64,000 nucleotides of DNA from contig JARHVA010003635.1 in NCBI GenBank assembly GCA_037957365.1, positions 180,001 to 244,000 of the forward strand, in the 5' to 3' direction. The DNA comes from Torreya grandis (Eukaryota; Streptophyta; Pinopsida; Cupressales; Taxaceae). The position numbers and the translations under genes are program-made. Numbering within the stretch: the stretch's first letter is position 1; each line of letters starts with the position of its first letter. A model generated the notes under the pieces. That model made no database searches. It had not been told where the DNA came from and worked only from the letters and a program-made list of their open reading frames with translations. Positions 1-13,299 of the stretch are shown here, piece after piece.

Positions 1-402
1 CAGACCACTTGTCTCAATTAAGATTTGGGCCACAAATCCAAACATCCCAAATAGGTTATTTCCATATTAAATCTCTACTAAAGGGTATACAAATTTTCCT
101 TTTTATACATTTTTAATTTTACCCACAAATATTCTCCACTCCTTGATTTGTGGAGACATGAGTTGGAAAAAGCAATAGTTTCCATCTTATTCCATTTGCC
201 CTAATTAACTTAAATCCTATTTTTTATTTATTTTGTTTCTATTCTCAAACTTTCCCAAATTTTAACTACTTATATAACATAAATTTTCCTTAGAAACCCC
301 ATCAATATCCTCTCTTAGAAAGCAACACTCTATTTGGAAAGTTTCCTTAGAAACTCAATATTGACTCCACCTTGAAAACCATACCCTCAAAACACTACCC
401 AA
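1..402. other. AT-rich flank, no gene seen
   Basis: This is AT-rich sequence left of the first LTR. I see no coding region, repeat or RNA gene. It is presumably older DNA into which the LARD-like element at 403-6552 inserted. Confidence 0.5.
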
Positions 403-2571
403 TGTAACTATTGATCAAATTTTCATGTATATAGTATTTTGGTAATTTTTTATATTCATCTTGAGTATATAAGTGTCCATAATAGTTTATTATATTTGAT
501 CAAAATTTAAAATTTATCTTGGTTTGGCATTTTCCCACTGAAACCTTGGTTTAAATTTTCAAATCTCTTTGTGAAGGTTTGAGATCTCCATCTTGTTTCG
601 AAGGGGTCTCCATGTTTATTTTTTATTTTTAGGGTATCATAAATAATTAAAATATGTTTCATGATCCACATGACTCACATGATGAGTCATCCTATTGAGA
701 GGGCTTAAAGATAGGTAGTTCTAACGTACATAGTTAGTTATGGATTTTGAAGTCATTTTTGAAGAGATAAATATGTTGGCGTATAGGTAATTATGGATAA
801 AATAGATTGATGGTATGGATGTTGAATTTTTAAAGGAGGAAAACCCCAAAAATTAAGGAAAATATATTTCTTGTTTTTTTTAAAACCACATTACAATTCT
901 TATTTTTCTGTGTATAATTAAAGTGACTATGGCACAACAAAATTTATAAGAAATTTTTTGTCAAGTTAAAAATAATTAATATTGAATCCTTGGAAATTTT
1001 ATTTCTTTAAATTTTAGAGTTACTTGATGTACTATGAGTTTATTTTCATATTGTTAAATTAAAAATGTCAATATAGTCCTAATGATTATGTTGTAAGAGA
1101 GTGACAATATTCTATGTTGAATGGAGAGAATTTTGAAATGTATGTGTGATTAGTAAATTGGATTTATGGTATTTTAAGTATTATTTAACTTATTCTATCA
1201 TTATTTTATAAAGGGTTATTGATAATAACACATGTAAACCTTGTATCTTTGTGTAAGGTAATAGTAAAGCCCGAGTAAGAGTTTTTGTGAGAGAAATGAT
1301 TATACTAGTAAGATCAAGGAAGGAATATTCAATGAGATCCTAATATGAAGGATAAGATAGATGTGGTAATATTTTATGTGTTTTATAATATTAATTTAAG
1401 ATATTGGTTATATGGTTTCAAGGACTATTATTTCTTAAACCAAGTTAGACCAGACTATGCCCTATTCTCTATATTTCATGAGACTATAAACATTATGAAA
1501 GAAGGTAATCTAATAAAAACATTATAGAGATACATTATGAATTAAAATATTGTGTTTAAATTTTCCAAATGAATACCATGAGGTTATATACCATTTTAGA
1601 TATGTGAATTAGGTTGGAAGACTATAACATTCAAACAAAACTATACAATCTAATACAAAAATTATTATAAATGTCTAGTAGATGTGTGAAACTGATGACC
1701 TGATGGTTGGAGAATATGTATAAGCATGGTGCATACCTTATAACCCAATCAAAGTAGTTTAAAATTAATAAAATTTATCAAACATGAATTTTAACATCTC
1801 TCAGGTCTAATAGTTTATCTGTAACCCTATTGCTAGGGTTTCTACACTCAAATGTAATTTTTAGCAATTATAACCAATATAATTTGCCAAAACTTGGTGA
1901 AAATCTTGGGTGTGATATGATTGAAATGAATTTTAAGGTTTCACATTATGTAAGTGACTAAAAGATCTTATCATTGAGAAATAAGTGACTAGAAAGGTGG
2001 TTAAAAGATTGAAATAGGTCATGAAACTTTGTGCATAGATGGAAGACATTAGAGGGTATCTTAAAATATGATTTGTTTCTTGATTTGGGTCCATACAACC
2101 CTGTACAAAATAAATTAAAATTATTAAAAAAAAAATAAATAAAAACTAGAAAATGGGATTTTAGAAAGAGCCTATGCCGCAATTAGGAGGAAATAAGAAG
2201 CAAGATATGTATCAAGTGTTTCATCATGAGATTTAAATATTTTAAGGGAAGACTAACAGATCTTGTTAAAACTAAATTGAGTTTTATGTAAGTTATTACA
2301 TAGTATAGAATGAAAACAAGAGTGATTAATTGTATAGAATGAAGTGTGGGTTGAGTATTTATGTGTAAGGCTTAGAGACAGAACCTAATAGAATGAAGAG
2401 AATGATATATAGATGTAGATGTTAAATTTTTGGGTACACAATTAGAGAATAAAGAAGACAAATCAAAGTTAGAGATAGGAAATATCAAGTATAGGTGAGT
2501 ATAAGTTTGTGAATGAATTTGTTTCTTAATTTCATACAAAAAATTCAAATTGATGGATGACCTCTGCATCA
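403..2571 (+). repeat. 5' LTR of LARD-like element
   Basis: This repeat matches 4364-6552 over its whole length. It begins TGTAACTATTG and ends CTCTGCATCA. It lacks about 45 bp that the right copy has near 5900-5945. Short open frames inside it (for example 1345-1527 +, and 2372-2572 - with a counterpart at 6350-6553 -) are chance frames of the LTR. Confidence 0.88.
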
Positions 2572-2573
2572 TT

Positions 2574-2585
2574 TTGTATCATAGA
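2574..2585 (+). other. Decayed iMet primer-binding site
   Basis: The 12 bases starting two bases after the left LTR match the plant initiator-Met primer-binding consensus TGGTATCAGAGC at 9 of 12 positions. The position right after the LTR is correct for priming reverse transcription. It sets the + orientation of the element. Confidence 0.6.
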
Positions 2586-2949
2586 CTGAATGGTTTGGTT
2601 GAGGTACATTTTAAATTTTTGATTACATATTCATGAATATTGTGTTATGTACATATTGATATATGTGTTGAGAATATGTTATGAGAATCTAATGAATAAT
2701 TTAGGGATGAAATGAAAAGGATGGAAGTAAGTGAGAGGTAGAAGTATATGTTATAGAAAGTGAAAGAAAGATAGGTGTCATAGCCCTTAGCTAATAAGGC
2801 TTAAATAAGGATGACATCTAGTGAGAAATCTAAGAAAAAATCTCATAGGTGAGCCTTAAAGAATCCTATAAGTAGGATAAGAGATAATAATAGTCCCAAG
2901 TGAGGAAAAAATAAGAGTGAAAGACTGAGTGAATGGATAAGAGGAAAAT

Positions 2950-4110
2950 ATGGAAGACTTTTCAAAGAGGATAGGTCCAAAAGAGGCCAAAGAATTAATA
3001 GGCATCTTAGTTGAGATGAGGAGAGAAAGAGAGAAAAGGAAAAAAGGGCAAGGTGAGAAGAAACACCACAAAAAAATGGTGCATGAAGACACCAAGATGA
3101 AGATTGAGATGGAGAAAGAGAAGGTATATATGAGTAAAAAAATGGATGAGATGATGACCAAGATAAAGAGCTGAGAGATATTGTGAAAGAAGCTACTCAA
3201 GTGGCCAATCAAGAAATTGGTGGAGAAGAGAAGAAGATAAAAGATGAAGAAGTTATAAAGGTATCATAGAAAGAGAAATGAAGGGGTAAGGAATCCTCAA
3301 ATGATTTTGACTAATTATTACTTTACATGTTTGCAAATAGTTGACAAGTTGCATAAAGGTTGAAGCATGAGAAGCATGCTAAAATGGATGAACAAGATGA
3401 TTGGACAACTGAATATGGGTTCACAATCTTGTGTTATCTTTAAGAGGGTGATCTATTAGAATAATATGAATAGTAATGAGGAGTTAAAATATCACCATAC
3501 CTCATGATGAGCATGAAGGAGGTAAAATTCAGTAAAGTAAGCATTAAGGAAAACTAAAAAGTACATGGTATTCATTTTAATGTCAATTTTTATGAATATA
3601 TTAATATAGATGTTATTGAGGATGTTTTTTTATGAAATAAAAATGAAAATAATAAATTTGGTGATGGAAATAAAATAAGTTACAATAACATAGAGATAAG
3701 TGTTGGAAACAATGAGGTGGCAGTAGTAGAGACGGAGAAGGAAGCACAAGTTGAAGTGCTTGAAGAGTTTGCATGGCAGTAGATTGAGGTGTCTTGTTTG
3801 ACACAAATTGAATATTAAGGTGATAAATATGAGTATAAAACATAATAAGATAATATATGGCATCAAATAATGGAACTATTAGAGGATTTGAGTCTTAAAA
3901 GAGACTAGGAGAGAATCATGCTAGCTAAGTTGGAATTGAGAGCAATATTAAGTTAAGATGAAGAAGGAGAGTTAAAAACTAAAGAAGAGTTGGAAACTAA
4001 AGATAAATAATTTTAATATGAATAATATGAATTAAAAGAGATAAAATATGAGATTATTTTGATTGAAATGTTTGTTCCATGTGTAGCTCACTTGAGTGAA
4101 GATAATTAAT
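2950..4110 (+). pseudogene. Glu/Lys-rich coiled-coil-like coding remnant
   Basis: The function is not recognised. The longest open piece, 2950-3174, encodes 74 residues starting MEDFSKRIGPKEAKEL. It is very rich in Lys, Glu and Met and looks like charged coiled coil. After a stop and frame changes the same composition continues: AVVETEKEAQVEVLEEF near 3720, MELLEDLSLKRD near 3870, and GELKTKEELETKDK near 3970. The region therefore looks like one longer, broken reading frame, not chance ORFs. It is the only coding-like content of the LARD-like element and runs in the element's own direction. A similarly charged broken frame occupies the same place in the second LARD-like element (28200-29000, minus). 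It could be a diverged gag or a captured host fragment. I cannot decide between these. Confidence 0.4.
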
Positions 4111-4363
4111 AGTAGTTGCCAAAGATTGGGAAGATGCAAATCAAGAGGTTAAAAAAGAAGAATGAGAGAAAGAATAATAAATGAGGTTTAATCATGAGAA
4201 ATAATAAATAATTCCTATGTATCTTAAATATCCCTTGGTACCCATGTGGATGTGTACTTTGAGAAAGATACTGCAAAGGATTTTAAAGTCAACATCACTT
4301 ATAACTTTCACAAGAAAGTTTTCTTGCTCCTCGATAGTATGATGGAAGAGCATCACTAAAAAA

Positions 4364-6552
4364 TGTACATATTGGTCAAATTTTCATTTATATAGTATTT
4401 TGGAAATTTTTTATAGTCATATTGAGTTTATAGGTGTCCATACTAGTTGATTAGATTTGATCAAATTTCAAATTTGTCTTAGTTTGGCATTTTCCCACAA
4501 AACCTTGGTTTAAATTTTTAAATATCTATGTGAAGGTTTGAGATCTCCATATTTTTTACAAGGTGTATTAACATTGATTTTTTATGTTTAGGGTCTCACA
4601 AATAAACCACATGACTCACATGATGAGTCATCCTATTGAGAGGGCTTAAAGATAGGTAGTTGTAATGTACATAATTAGTTATGGATTTTAGAGTCATTTT
4701 TGAAGAGATAAATATGTTAGTGTGTATCTCATTTTGGATATAATAAAATGATGGGTTTGATTTGTAATGTGTAAAGGAGGAAAACCCCCAAAAGGAAGGA
4801 AAATATATTTCTTATTTTTTTTTTGAAATCCACATTATAGTTTTTGTTTTTTTGTGTATAATGAAAGTGACTGTGTCACAATAGAATTTGTAAGAAATTT
4901 TTTTTCAAGTTAATAATAATTAATATTTCATCCCTATTAAGTTTATTTTTTTGAAATTTTTAGTTACTTGATGTACCATGAGGTTGTTTTCACATTGGCA
5001 AATAAAAAGGTCAAGATAGTCTTGATGACTGTGTTGTAAGAGAGTGACTATATTTTATGTTGAGTGGAGAGAACTTTGAAATGTATGTATGATTATTAAA
5101 TTGGATTTATGAGATTTTAATGATTATATAACTTATTCCATCATTATTTTATAAATTATTATTGATAATAATGTGTGTAAACCCTATTTCCTTGTGTAAG
5201 GTAACAATAAAGATTGAGCAAGAGTTTTTATGAGAGAAATGATTGTGCTAGAAAGATCAAGGAAGGAAGATTAAATGAGATCATAATATGAAGGATAAGA
5301 TAGATGTGGTAAGATTTTATGTGTTTTATAATCTTGATTTAAGATATTGGTTATATTTTTTCTGGTACTATTGTTGCTTAAACCAAGTTAAACCAGATTG
5401 TACACTATTCTCTATATTTCAAGAGACTAGAGACATTATGAAAGAAGACAATACAATATAAACATTACTGAGATATCTTATGAATTAAAATATTGTGTTT
5501 AAATTTTCAAAATTAATATCATGAGGTTACAAACCATTTTTGATATGTAAAGGAGGTTGGAAGACTATAATAATTAAATAGAACTATACAATCTAATACT
5601 AATTTTTTTATAAATGTCTAGTAGAGGTATGAAACTGATAACCTAATAGTTGGAGAATATGTATAATCATGTAATAAAACTTATAAGACACTCATAGTAG
5701 TTTAAAATTACTAAAAGTGATCAAAAAATAATCTTAACATCTCTTAGGTCTAATAGTCTATATGCAACCTTGTTTTTAGGGTTTCTACACAAATGTAATT
5801 TCTAGCAATTGTAACCAATATAATTTGCCCAACCTTGGTGATAATATTAGGTGTGATATAATTGAAATTATTTTTAAGGTTTAACATTGTTTAAGTATGT
5901 ATTATTATTGTTTCAAAGTGATTGTCTATCTTTAGAGAAGCAACAGACCTAAAAGACCTTATCAATGAGTAATAAGTGACTGGAAAGGTGGTTAAAAGAT
6001 TTAAATAGGTCATGAAAATTTGTGCATATATTTAATACATTAGAGGGTATATTAAAACATGATTGGTTTCTTTATTTGGGTCCATATAACCCTATACAAG
6101 ACATAAAAAACTAGAAAAGGGGATACTAGAAAGAGCCTATGCCATAGTTACAAGGCAGTAAGAAGCAAGCAATGTATCAAGTGTTTGTTCATGAGATTTA
6201 AATATTTTAAGGGAGGAATGAAAGATATTATTAAAAATAAATAAAGTTTTATATAATTTTTTACATATTATGGAATGAAAATAAGAGTGATTAGGGGCAT
6301 AGAATGAAGTGTACAGATGAAGTGTGGGCTGAGTGTTTATGTACAGAACTTAAAGGTAGAACCCAATAAAATGAAATGAATGATATACAAATGTAGATGT
6401 GAAATTTATGTAGGGTAGAAAGGTATAGAATAAATAAGACAAAGTAAATTCAAAGCTAGGAAATATTATGTAGAGGTAAGTAGAAGTTAGTGATTGAATT
6501 TCTTTCTTGATTTCATGTAGAAATGCAAAATTAACAGATGACCTCTGCATCA
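4364..6552 (+). repeat. 3' LTR of LARD-like element
   Basis: This is the right-hand partner of 403-2571. It starts TGTACATATTGG and ends CTCTGCATCA. The sequence just before it (GATGGAAGAG near 4341-4350) is purine-rich and could be a weak polypurine tract. Confidence 0.88.
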
Positions 6553-7243
6553 CTTGTGAGATAAAATAATAATATTAAATATATAATGGCACATTTAAAA
6601 AAAATATGAATTAAGATTTACCAAACAATATTTAATAATTATTTTTTAATTATTTAATTAGTTCTCCAAAATAATGGGAATGAAATAATTGGCCACCTTT
6701 TAATTTTTTTTGAAAATGAGACATGACAATATTAGAAAGTTACACTAATGCAACCATCTAGATCTGATGAAATAATTTAATTCCATAAATTGTAAATTTA
6801 ACATCTGATGATTGATACAAAATTTGGATCTATTTCACTTCTATATTATTTCAACCTAGATCTACACATGCATAATAAACTAGCTAAGTAATCTTGTTTT
6901 CAATTCATTGAAATATCATTCAATAGATATATTTTTATATTTTTAACATATCTAAACATTTAAATTTAGAATATTATTTATATAAGTTTTCAATTAACTA
7001 TCCTTCTATATATATGTTTATCACTATTGTGCTTATTCATTTCTATATTATTAACCCTATACTATATTGACCAATCTAAATTTAGGGTTAAACATTTGGT
7101 AAAACAGATCTATATGAATACAAAAAACTTTGATTCCTAAGGTTCTCAATTAATAAGGGTTTCCATTTGTTTTAATTTTTTTTCAAATTATAAATTTCTC
7201 ATTTGTAAGCAAGGGAAAATTTTAATCAAATTATTCAATTTCA
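6553..7243. other. AT-rich stretch before gag of element A
   Basis: This is the gap between the LARD-like element and the first readable gag codons. It could hold the LTR and leader of element A, but I see no second copy, no primer-binding site and no coding region. Confidence 0.35.
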
Positions 7244-8660
7244 AATGGAATATAAAGAATCATTAGCCACTCATATTAATAATAACAAGATCTTAATGGA
7301 TACATTTTTGTATGTTACAAGAGATGTAATTAAAAAACATGATAAGGATAAGGTATATTCACCTAGTTATGGTGAATCCTTAGGTGGTACTATAATGTTT
7401 TCCATACTAATCAACATCATAACATATAATGTGGGAATGATACATCTATTTATACCTTTACTCCCTAAAATACTATTATTACATCTTACATGAGAAACAT
7501 TAATTACTCAACCAAATTACTAGCTTTAATGCCTATATCCACTCAAATTATGGATAGACATCCTTTGGTTATTTATCAATATTCAAACCTTAGTGATAAA
7601 TATTTTCAATATCTTGTCAAAACTATAAAACTTTTGTAAGCTAAAGTTAAAAATATTGAAAAAAATTATATGAAATCACCTTATGCTATTACACTCATTG
7701 CCAACTAGATTTTTTTCACCTAAGCTCACATTTTATGATGGAAAGGGTGATCCTAAACAACATATTTAAATTTATATGTGGCATGTCTTGATTATGCCTC
7801 CAATGATAAAAAATTAACTAAACTATTTCCAAGGAGCCTCAAGGACTATGTTCTAAGGTAGTTCTATGACTTACCAATCTAATAAGTAAAAGCATTCAAA
7901 CCTATTGATGATATGTTTTTGGCATACTTATCTATCAATATTACTAAAAAGGTTTCCTATGCCTAAATTAGAAAGATAAAATAAATAATCAATGAACCTA
8001 TCAATTAATATGTCTTAACATACAAGACAATGTCGAATAAAATAACCAATCTAATGGTAGATAAAGAGCTTGAAGATATATTTAAAGAAAAGTTTTCTTG
8101 CCCCATTAAATTAGTCCATTATTTTCAAAAAGTAAAAATCTTTTGATTTATTATGCCATGTTTTTCATGATCTTGAAATGAAGCTTTTATCTCATTGAAC
8201 AAACTTAAATATGTGAAAAACACACTGACTACATTCAATACTATGTTCACTACCAAACCAAGTTATAAAATAAAACCTATATAACCTAAAAAGGAAACAA
8301 CTACTATGATTAATGTTGTTTCTCAAAAACATAATCAACTTATATTATCTAATGAACCAAAGAGACCATTTACATGCTTACCTTATTCTTCAACTTAATT
8401 AGTTCTAAACCTTGTGGAGTGTCACCTCATATCTCTCCCTCATCCTATAGAGGTTGATATGATTTTACCTCCACCTAAAGGATATGATTCAACTTATTAT
8501 TTTGAAAATCACCAAAAGCATTGGGCATTATATAAACTAATATTTTACCTTGAATCATAAGATATAAGACCTTATCGATGAACAAAAAATTACATTAGAT
8601 GATCCTTTAAAGGAATCAAATTCACAACTTAGTGATCACCAAAATTAGAAGATATTTAAA
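7244..8660 (+). pseudogene. Ty3/gypsy gag remnant (element A)
   Basis: Gag is the structural protein that packages retrotransposon RNA. The frame starts at ATG 7244 (MEYKESLATHIN) and stays open to 7493, then continues only in pieces. Around 7690-7790 it reads the hallmark of the plant Retrotrans_gag domain: FYDGKGDPKQHI, then a sequence equivalent to LFPRSLKDY and WFYDLPNQ. A further match around 7900-8060 reads like KAFNQLMDMFLAY, then INEPINQYVLTYKT. A zinc-knuckle-like segment near 8440-8640 is preceded by PPPKGYD and followed by PLKESNSQLSD, but its Cys residues are mostly lost. Several stops and frameshifts make this a pseudogene. It is followed directly by a protease remnant in the same orientation. 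Confidence 0.72.
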
Positions 8661-8819
8661 AATAATTTACAAGACCATTCTAAGAAGGCACCAAAAGTAT
8701 AAATGGAATATAATACATGTCATCTTCCACACATTATGGGTACCTATTAGATATGATTATTAGTATGTATATGCAAGACCTCCTATGGTTTAGATACCTA
8801 TTACTTTTGATGATAGTGA

Positions 8820-9236
8820 GATTGTGGATTGTGACTCAGACCTTCATTTCTTAATAATTTGAGCATAACTTGATCACTAACCTATGCATAGTGTTATGAT
8901 TGATAATTTTTAAAGAAATAAATTATTCACCATGACATTACTTATGAACTTGGGTTATACACATGATGATTTAAATCATGTGATTAAATTATTTATAGCA
9001 TTTGATGAGAGCTTACAAAATGTTCTTGGTGAGATTTACTTACCTTTATAGGTTTTCCCAACATATGTGGTCACTAATTTCTTAGTTATACCATACATGA
9101 GTGTATTTGAAATGTTATTAGGATGAACATGGATGCATAAACTTCATGAAATACATTATAAAGTACATGGGTGTGTAAAATGCATTTATGCCAATCAGAT
9201 AATTATAATTTTTAGAATTCCATATGTGATTTATTC
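8820..9236 (+). pseudogene. Ty3/gypsy retropepsin remnant (element A)
   Basis: This is a retroviral-type aspartic protease that would have cut the Gag-Pol polyprotein. Readable landmarks in order are MIDN at the active-site position (the D-[ST]-G motif is damaged), TMTLLMNLGYTHDDLN, FDESLQNVLGEIYLPL, and MLLG followed by WMHKLHEIHYKVHGC. The last part corresponds to the plant gypsy ending LLGRPW..H..AVPS..H.C. Stops interrupt it, so it is inactive. It continues the gag of element A and is cut off at about 9236, where the chromovirus LTR begins. The RT and integrase of element A were not found. Confidence 0.68.
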
Positions 9237-10023
9237 CATGGGGCCCAATATTGAGTGTGTGAGAGACAATCGAGTTTGTTTGTGTAATGTGAATACACAG
9301 AGAGTATACATATGGAATAATCAAACACACATTTAATGGATTGGAAGTATTAATTTTAGTAAATGTAACTCTATTCATAAATTAAATAATAGGGAATATA
9401 GAGTACAATGTCTACAGTGTATGTATATAGAGTAGATGTGCAAAGCAAGTTATATGTGTTACTATTATGTATTTCATTGACTAGAATCTTGAGGGTTATA
9501 TGTTGTCTCCTCTTTTGGTTTGATCAGATGTGTATGTTACATATTTAGCATGCATAATACAATAGTAATGATAACTATTATGTGGTTACTAATGATGATG
9601 TTAGTAGCATGTCAATCCTATTAGATGTAGTAATTTTTAATGGATATAATAGTTAATGTATAGGGTGTATCTAACTAATTTCAATCTTGATATTGTCTTT
9701 TGATGAAAAATTCTATTTGGATGATTTGAATTATCCACATAATCAAGGCTTGTCGACACATGATTTTGATACAATTAGTACCAAAGGAAAAATCAAGTCT
9801 ATAAACATGTGCCAATGAGGTGAGTAGGAATAAAAGATATGAGGTGCACATTGAGGTGTACAAGATGTGATATGAGGATATCAATCTATGAAAGTATGTG
9901 AGAAATCACTATAATTATGCATATGGTTATCAAAAAAATTCAAGAAAAGAGTGCGCATGTTTGTTTGAGAAGCATGATTTTTGTGTAGTTGAATAAATGA
10001 GGAGTGAGTTTATCTATGTATCA
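9237..10023 (-). repeat. 3' LTR of chromovirus B
   Basis: This matches 14738-15512 with shared blocks such as the GGGCCCAA edge, TGTCTACAGTG, GTATATAGAGT, TTTAGCAT, and TCCTATTAGATGT. On the minus strand it begins TGATACATAGATAAAC. The small frames at 9118-9378 and 9681-9884 are chance ORFs of the LTR. Confidence 0.78.
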
Positions 10024-10089
10024 AATATGCATGGATAATTCACCCTTTATTGAAGAGAAATGGTCTCCATTATGTCAATGCATAATTGG

Positions 10090-11600
10090 GGGAACTTTAC
10101 TTAAATTTATAGATAAGTGTAGCACTTATCTTGATCAATATATAGTCTAGCCTTGAACACTCAAAAAAAATTATTTATGCCATGGTGGGTGAAAATGTTT
10201 GTTACTTCAATGATATGGTCTTTATCTATGGGGCATAAATATTTTGGATCTATATTAGATGGATTTTATGTCACTAATGGATCAAGAAGTGGTGAGGTGT
10301 AATACATGATAAGTTACACATTGAATATTGAGTACATACAAAATTACATAGGTAGATCAAAAACAAAGGTGTTCTCACCAACTATGCACATAATGGTATA
10401 AGGACCATAGTGCAAAGGCTTGATATTTTAGTGTGGACCTTTGAAGTGATCCTACTAAAGGTGTAGCCAAAATTTATCACTAAATTAGAATTCATGAGGT
10501 GTGTAATATGCATCATGGTACTCCTGACACTTCACTTAGGTGTGAAAGAGTATCTACTGAACCTACTAATGAACATTATATATTTTTCATAGAAACTTCT
10601 CATATTTATCCACTTCCCTTTCCTATGTGTGGGACTTAGTGTTGGCAAGTGCATGATAGGAGATGTCTAGAGGTGTCAAAATTTGGAACCCAAGACATGT
10701 TTATAATGGACTATAACATATAGATATATCAAGGGATCTATTATAAGCATGTTGAATGTACAAGAGATTACCATCCTAAGTGAAAACATGTGCATAGTTA
10801 TACATTCATAGAAGATGAACAGGTGTGTGATTGACCACTTTGGTTTTCACATCTGACTATGGATGAAAGGCCATCAACCAATCCAAATATATACCCATTA
10901 AGTCCCATAATTATTGCTAAAAATAACTCATAAAGTATGGATTTTGATCAAAGATGATAGATGTTGGAAGCTTAAAATGAACCCAAACATGGTTGAAAAA
11001 AGATTAAATAGTGTCAACTGCATAAATGTATTTTTACATGAAACTATGATATCCATATTAAGAAACCTATCTACTAAAATAAACACATTTTCATGTTGTC
11101 ATCTCATTGAAGATAACCCAACCATGAAATATATGGTGATAGATTCCCATGGTTTAGATGAAACTGGTAAAGGTGTATAAAGTCTCAACTTCCTATTCAT
11201 GGGTATGGTGATGAAATAAGGAATGTAATACTTGATGTGAAATTCCACATATATGCACATATGCATCAAAAATAAGTGTGAATATAATACATCTAGAGTC
11301 TTTATCATGCTAAAGTATCCTTCGGTCTTGGTGTAGTGTACCTCCCAAATGATTCATTAGCAAGGTGTACCATTAGTAACATAAATTTGTATGATATTGA
11401 AGAGGATTTGATAAAAAAAAGTAGAACTCTTGAACTTGTTTACCTTACACTAGGATGGTGTAAATTATTATGAATCCTTGGTAAACTAAGTAGAGGGGTA
11501 CCTAATCTCTAAAATTATGGCCATGTGTGTTCAATACCATAATAAGTGCATGAGCCAGAAATAAACTAAAGAAATATGATTCCTTGTTATCCTTACCTTT
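10090..11600 (-). pseudogene. Integrase and possible chromodomain of B
   Basis: Integrase inserts the cDNA into the genome. On the minus strand, 10690-10860 reads WLMAFHP, then a degraded TDGQTE..N segment, then YIQHAYNRSLDISICYSP. This corresponds to the catalytic-core end (FHPQTDGQTE..N, FAYN.S.H.S.G.SP). Near 10440-10500, FWLHL followed by NIKPLHYGPYTI and FVFDLPM corresponds to the GPY/F module of chromoviral integrases. Further down (10090-10230) the pattern IIEVTNIFTHHGINNFF resembles a degraded chromodomain, the module that targets such elements to marked chromatin. Many stops are present. The frame at 10914-11180 (+) is a shadow of this region. Confidence 0.62.
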
Positions 11601-11679
11601 CTTATGTTTGATCATGAGATGGAACTACTATAGTTAAGTCATCCATTTCATGTCATTCATTCTCTAACTTGTTTTTCAT

Positions 11680-12900
11680 TTGTGAGAACTAAAATGGATT
11701 ATGTTCTAAATGAATAACTATCTCCTTACTCACAATGTAATGTCACCATTTCTTGATTAATTTCATAATAATATACAATTATTTCTCATAGGTGGAACAC
11801 ATATACATAGTCATTGAACATATATGAGTGGTATGCAACTGGATGTCCGTGTTTCATGAACACTACACTAAGTGTGTAGTTAGATGCATCATTGTGAATT
11901 TTGAAGGAATGCATAATGTTAGACATTGAAAATAGGAACTATGTAGAGGTGTTCCTTGAGTTCCTTAAAATTCCATTATTACACATGATTCCAATAAAAC
12001 ATGTCTTTTACAGGTGTTATCTAGTTGAGATCCTAAGATATGTGCAAGAAACCAAGGATGAAACTATGGTATAAGTTATCAAGTCCAAGAAAACTTCTCA
12101 ATTATATAATATTACATAGAGTAGTCTAATATTAGATCACTTTGATATTCTTTAGATCTACATAGATGCCTATGTAATCAATAATATAGCCCAGGTACTA
12201 GATCTATGTAGTGTTTAACATACACTTTACTAAGTTGGATTATAACTTATATGGACACAAGGTGTCGATGATGTACGAGATGTGATTTAGGTTCTCATCC
12301 TAAGTATTGATGAAGATAAGGATGTCATCTAAGTATATGATGATGAAGTATTTGAGAAAGCACATGAATGTGGTTAGTGCATTTCTTAGGTTGAAAGGCA
12401 TGACCAACCCTTCATAAAATCCTCCCCATACCTTGAATGATGTTTTTTAGACATCTTCAAGATAGACTAAAACCTAATGGGAACTTGAATTCAAGTTAAT
12501 ATTGGCAAAGTATTGAGTACCTTAGATTTTGTCTAGATGGTCATCTATGTATGGCAGTGGGTAATGATTCTTTATCGTTATCTTTTTGAGTGTGTGATAT
12601 TCTATATAGATTTACTAAGACCCATATTTTTTGGGTGCAATAACTATTAGACTCCCATAAGGTGATCTTCATAAAGTATAAAGTACCTTAGATTTGGTCT
12701 ATAAGGTCATATATGTGTGGTAGTGGGTATTGATTCTTCACCATTATATTTTTGAGTGTGTGATAGTCTATATATATTTACTAAGACCCATACTTCTTGG
12801 GTGCAAGGACTATTAGACTCCCACAAGGAAAATATATAGGCTATATCTTACCTGAATCAAAGATATATTGTATCTAGTTATAAATTTTATCATCTCCCAA
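11680..12900 (-). pseudogene. Reverse transcriptase and RNase H of B
   Basis: Together these would copy the element RNA into DNA. RT landmarks on the minus strand are KITIKNHYPLPYIDD (near 12560-12610), MPFNLRNALTTFMCFL (near 12370-12415), and the catalytic box IYLDDILIF (near 12310-12340). Then comes RNase H with DASNYTLSVVFMKHGHP and VAYHSYMFNDY (near 11770-11890). The order and spacing are normal for gypsy pol. In-frame stops and a partial tandem duplication (see 12518-12828) make it non-functional. The YLDD box and the YHS.MF wording point to a chromovirus. Confidence 0.8.
12518..12828 (-). repeat. ~165 bp tandem duplication inside RT of B
   Basis: AGTACCTTAGATTTKGTCTA begins at 12518 and again at 12682, and the similarity runs to ACTCCCAYAAGG (12663 and 12828). 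The unit covers the RT segment that encodes APKKYG, YH and KITIKNHYPLPYIDD, so this RT carries it twice. The two copies differ at many positions. Confidence 0.75.
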
Positions 12901-13299
12901 AATGATCTAGGATATAAGGCCTATTCAAAAGAAAGGATCTAGGGATAAAATTGATGAGGTGTTTTATTACACAGTGTGTTTAAAGGCCTTTATGTTTTGT
13001 GAATACTTCAATATAATGCCATAATAATATGTAAAACTATTGTCATTATGATGATGTGTGTTTTGTGAGCTGCTAGTGTGTCATGTATCATCTAATACAC
13101 ATTTATGTTCGGGTGAACCATGAAAAACATGAACTTTTGTGAATGCAATACATGTTTGCAACATTACTTGGTAGAGACTAAGGTGATGTTGGCCATGGGC
13201 ATTAACTCAAATAGGTGTTATAAGTGGTCTTGCACATGGATAATATAATATTATGGCTTATCTTGATATGTAGCTTCATGTTCATATAGGTATGGTCTT

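Larger units (their letters stand above)
403..6552 (+). mobile_element. LARD-like non-autonomous LTR retrotransposon
   Basis: Two direct repeats of 2169 and 2189 bp (403-2571 and 4364-6552) enclose 1792 bp. Both start TGTA and end GCATCA, the TG..CA form expected of LTRs. A decayed initiator-Met primer-binding site lies just inside the left repeat, which sets the + orientation. The interior has no gag, protease, RT or integrase that I can recognise, only a broken Glu/Lys-rich coding remnant. Long LTRs around a short interior without pol fit a large retrotransposon derivative (LARD), which would need proteins from another element to move. The LTRs differ by about 13% in the stretches I compared by eye, so the insertion is old. 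No target-site duplication is visible: the flanks read cccaa on the left and cttgt on the right. Confidence 0.85.

Noticed and set aside
2856..3212. 118-residue minus frame rich in Phe, Ser and Leu
   Set aside because: It is the antisense of the Lys/Glu-rich frame at 2950-3174. Antisense of purine-rich DNA gives such hydrophobic frames.
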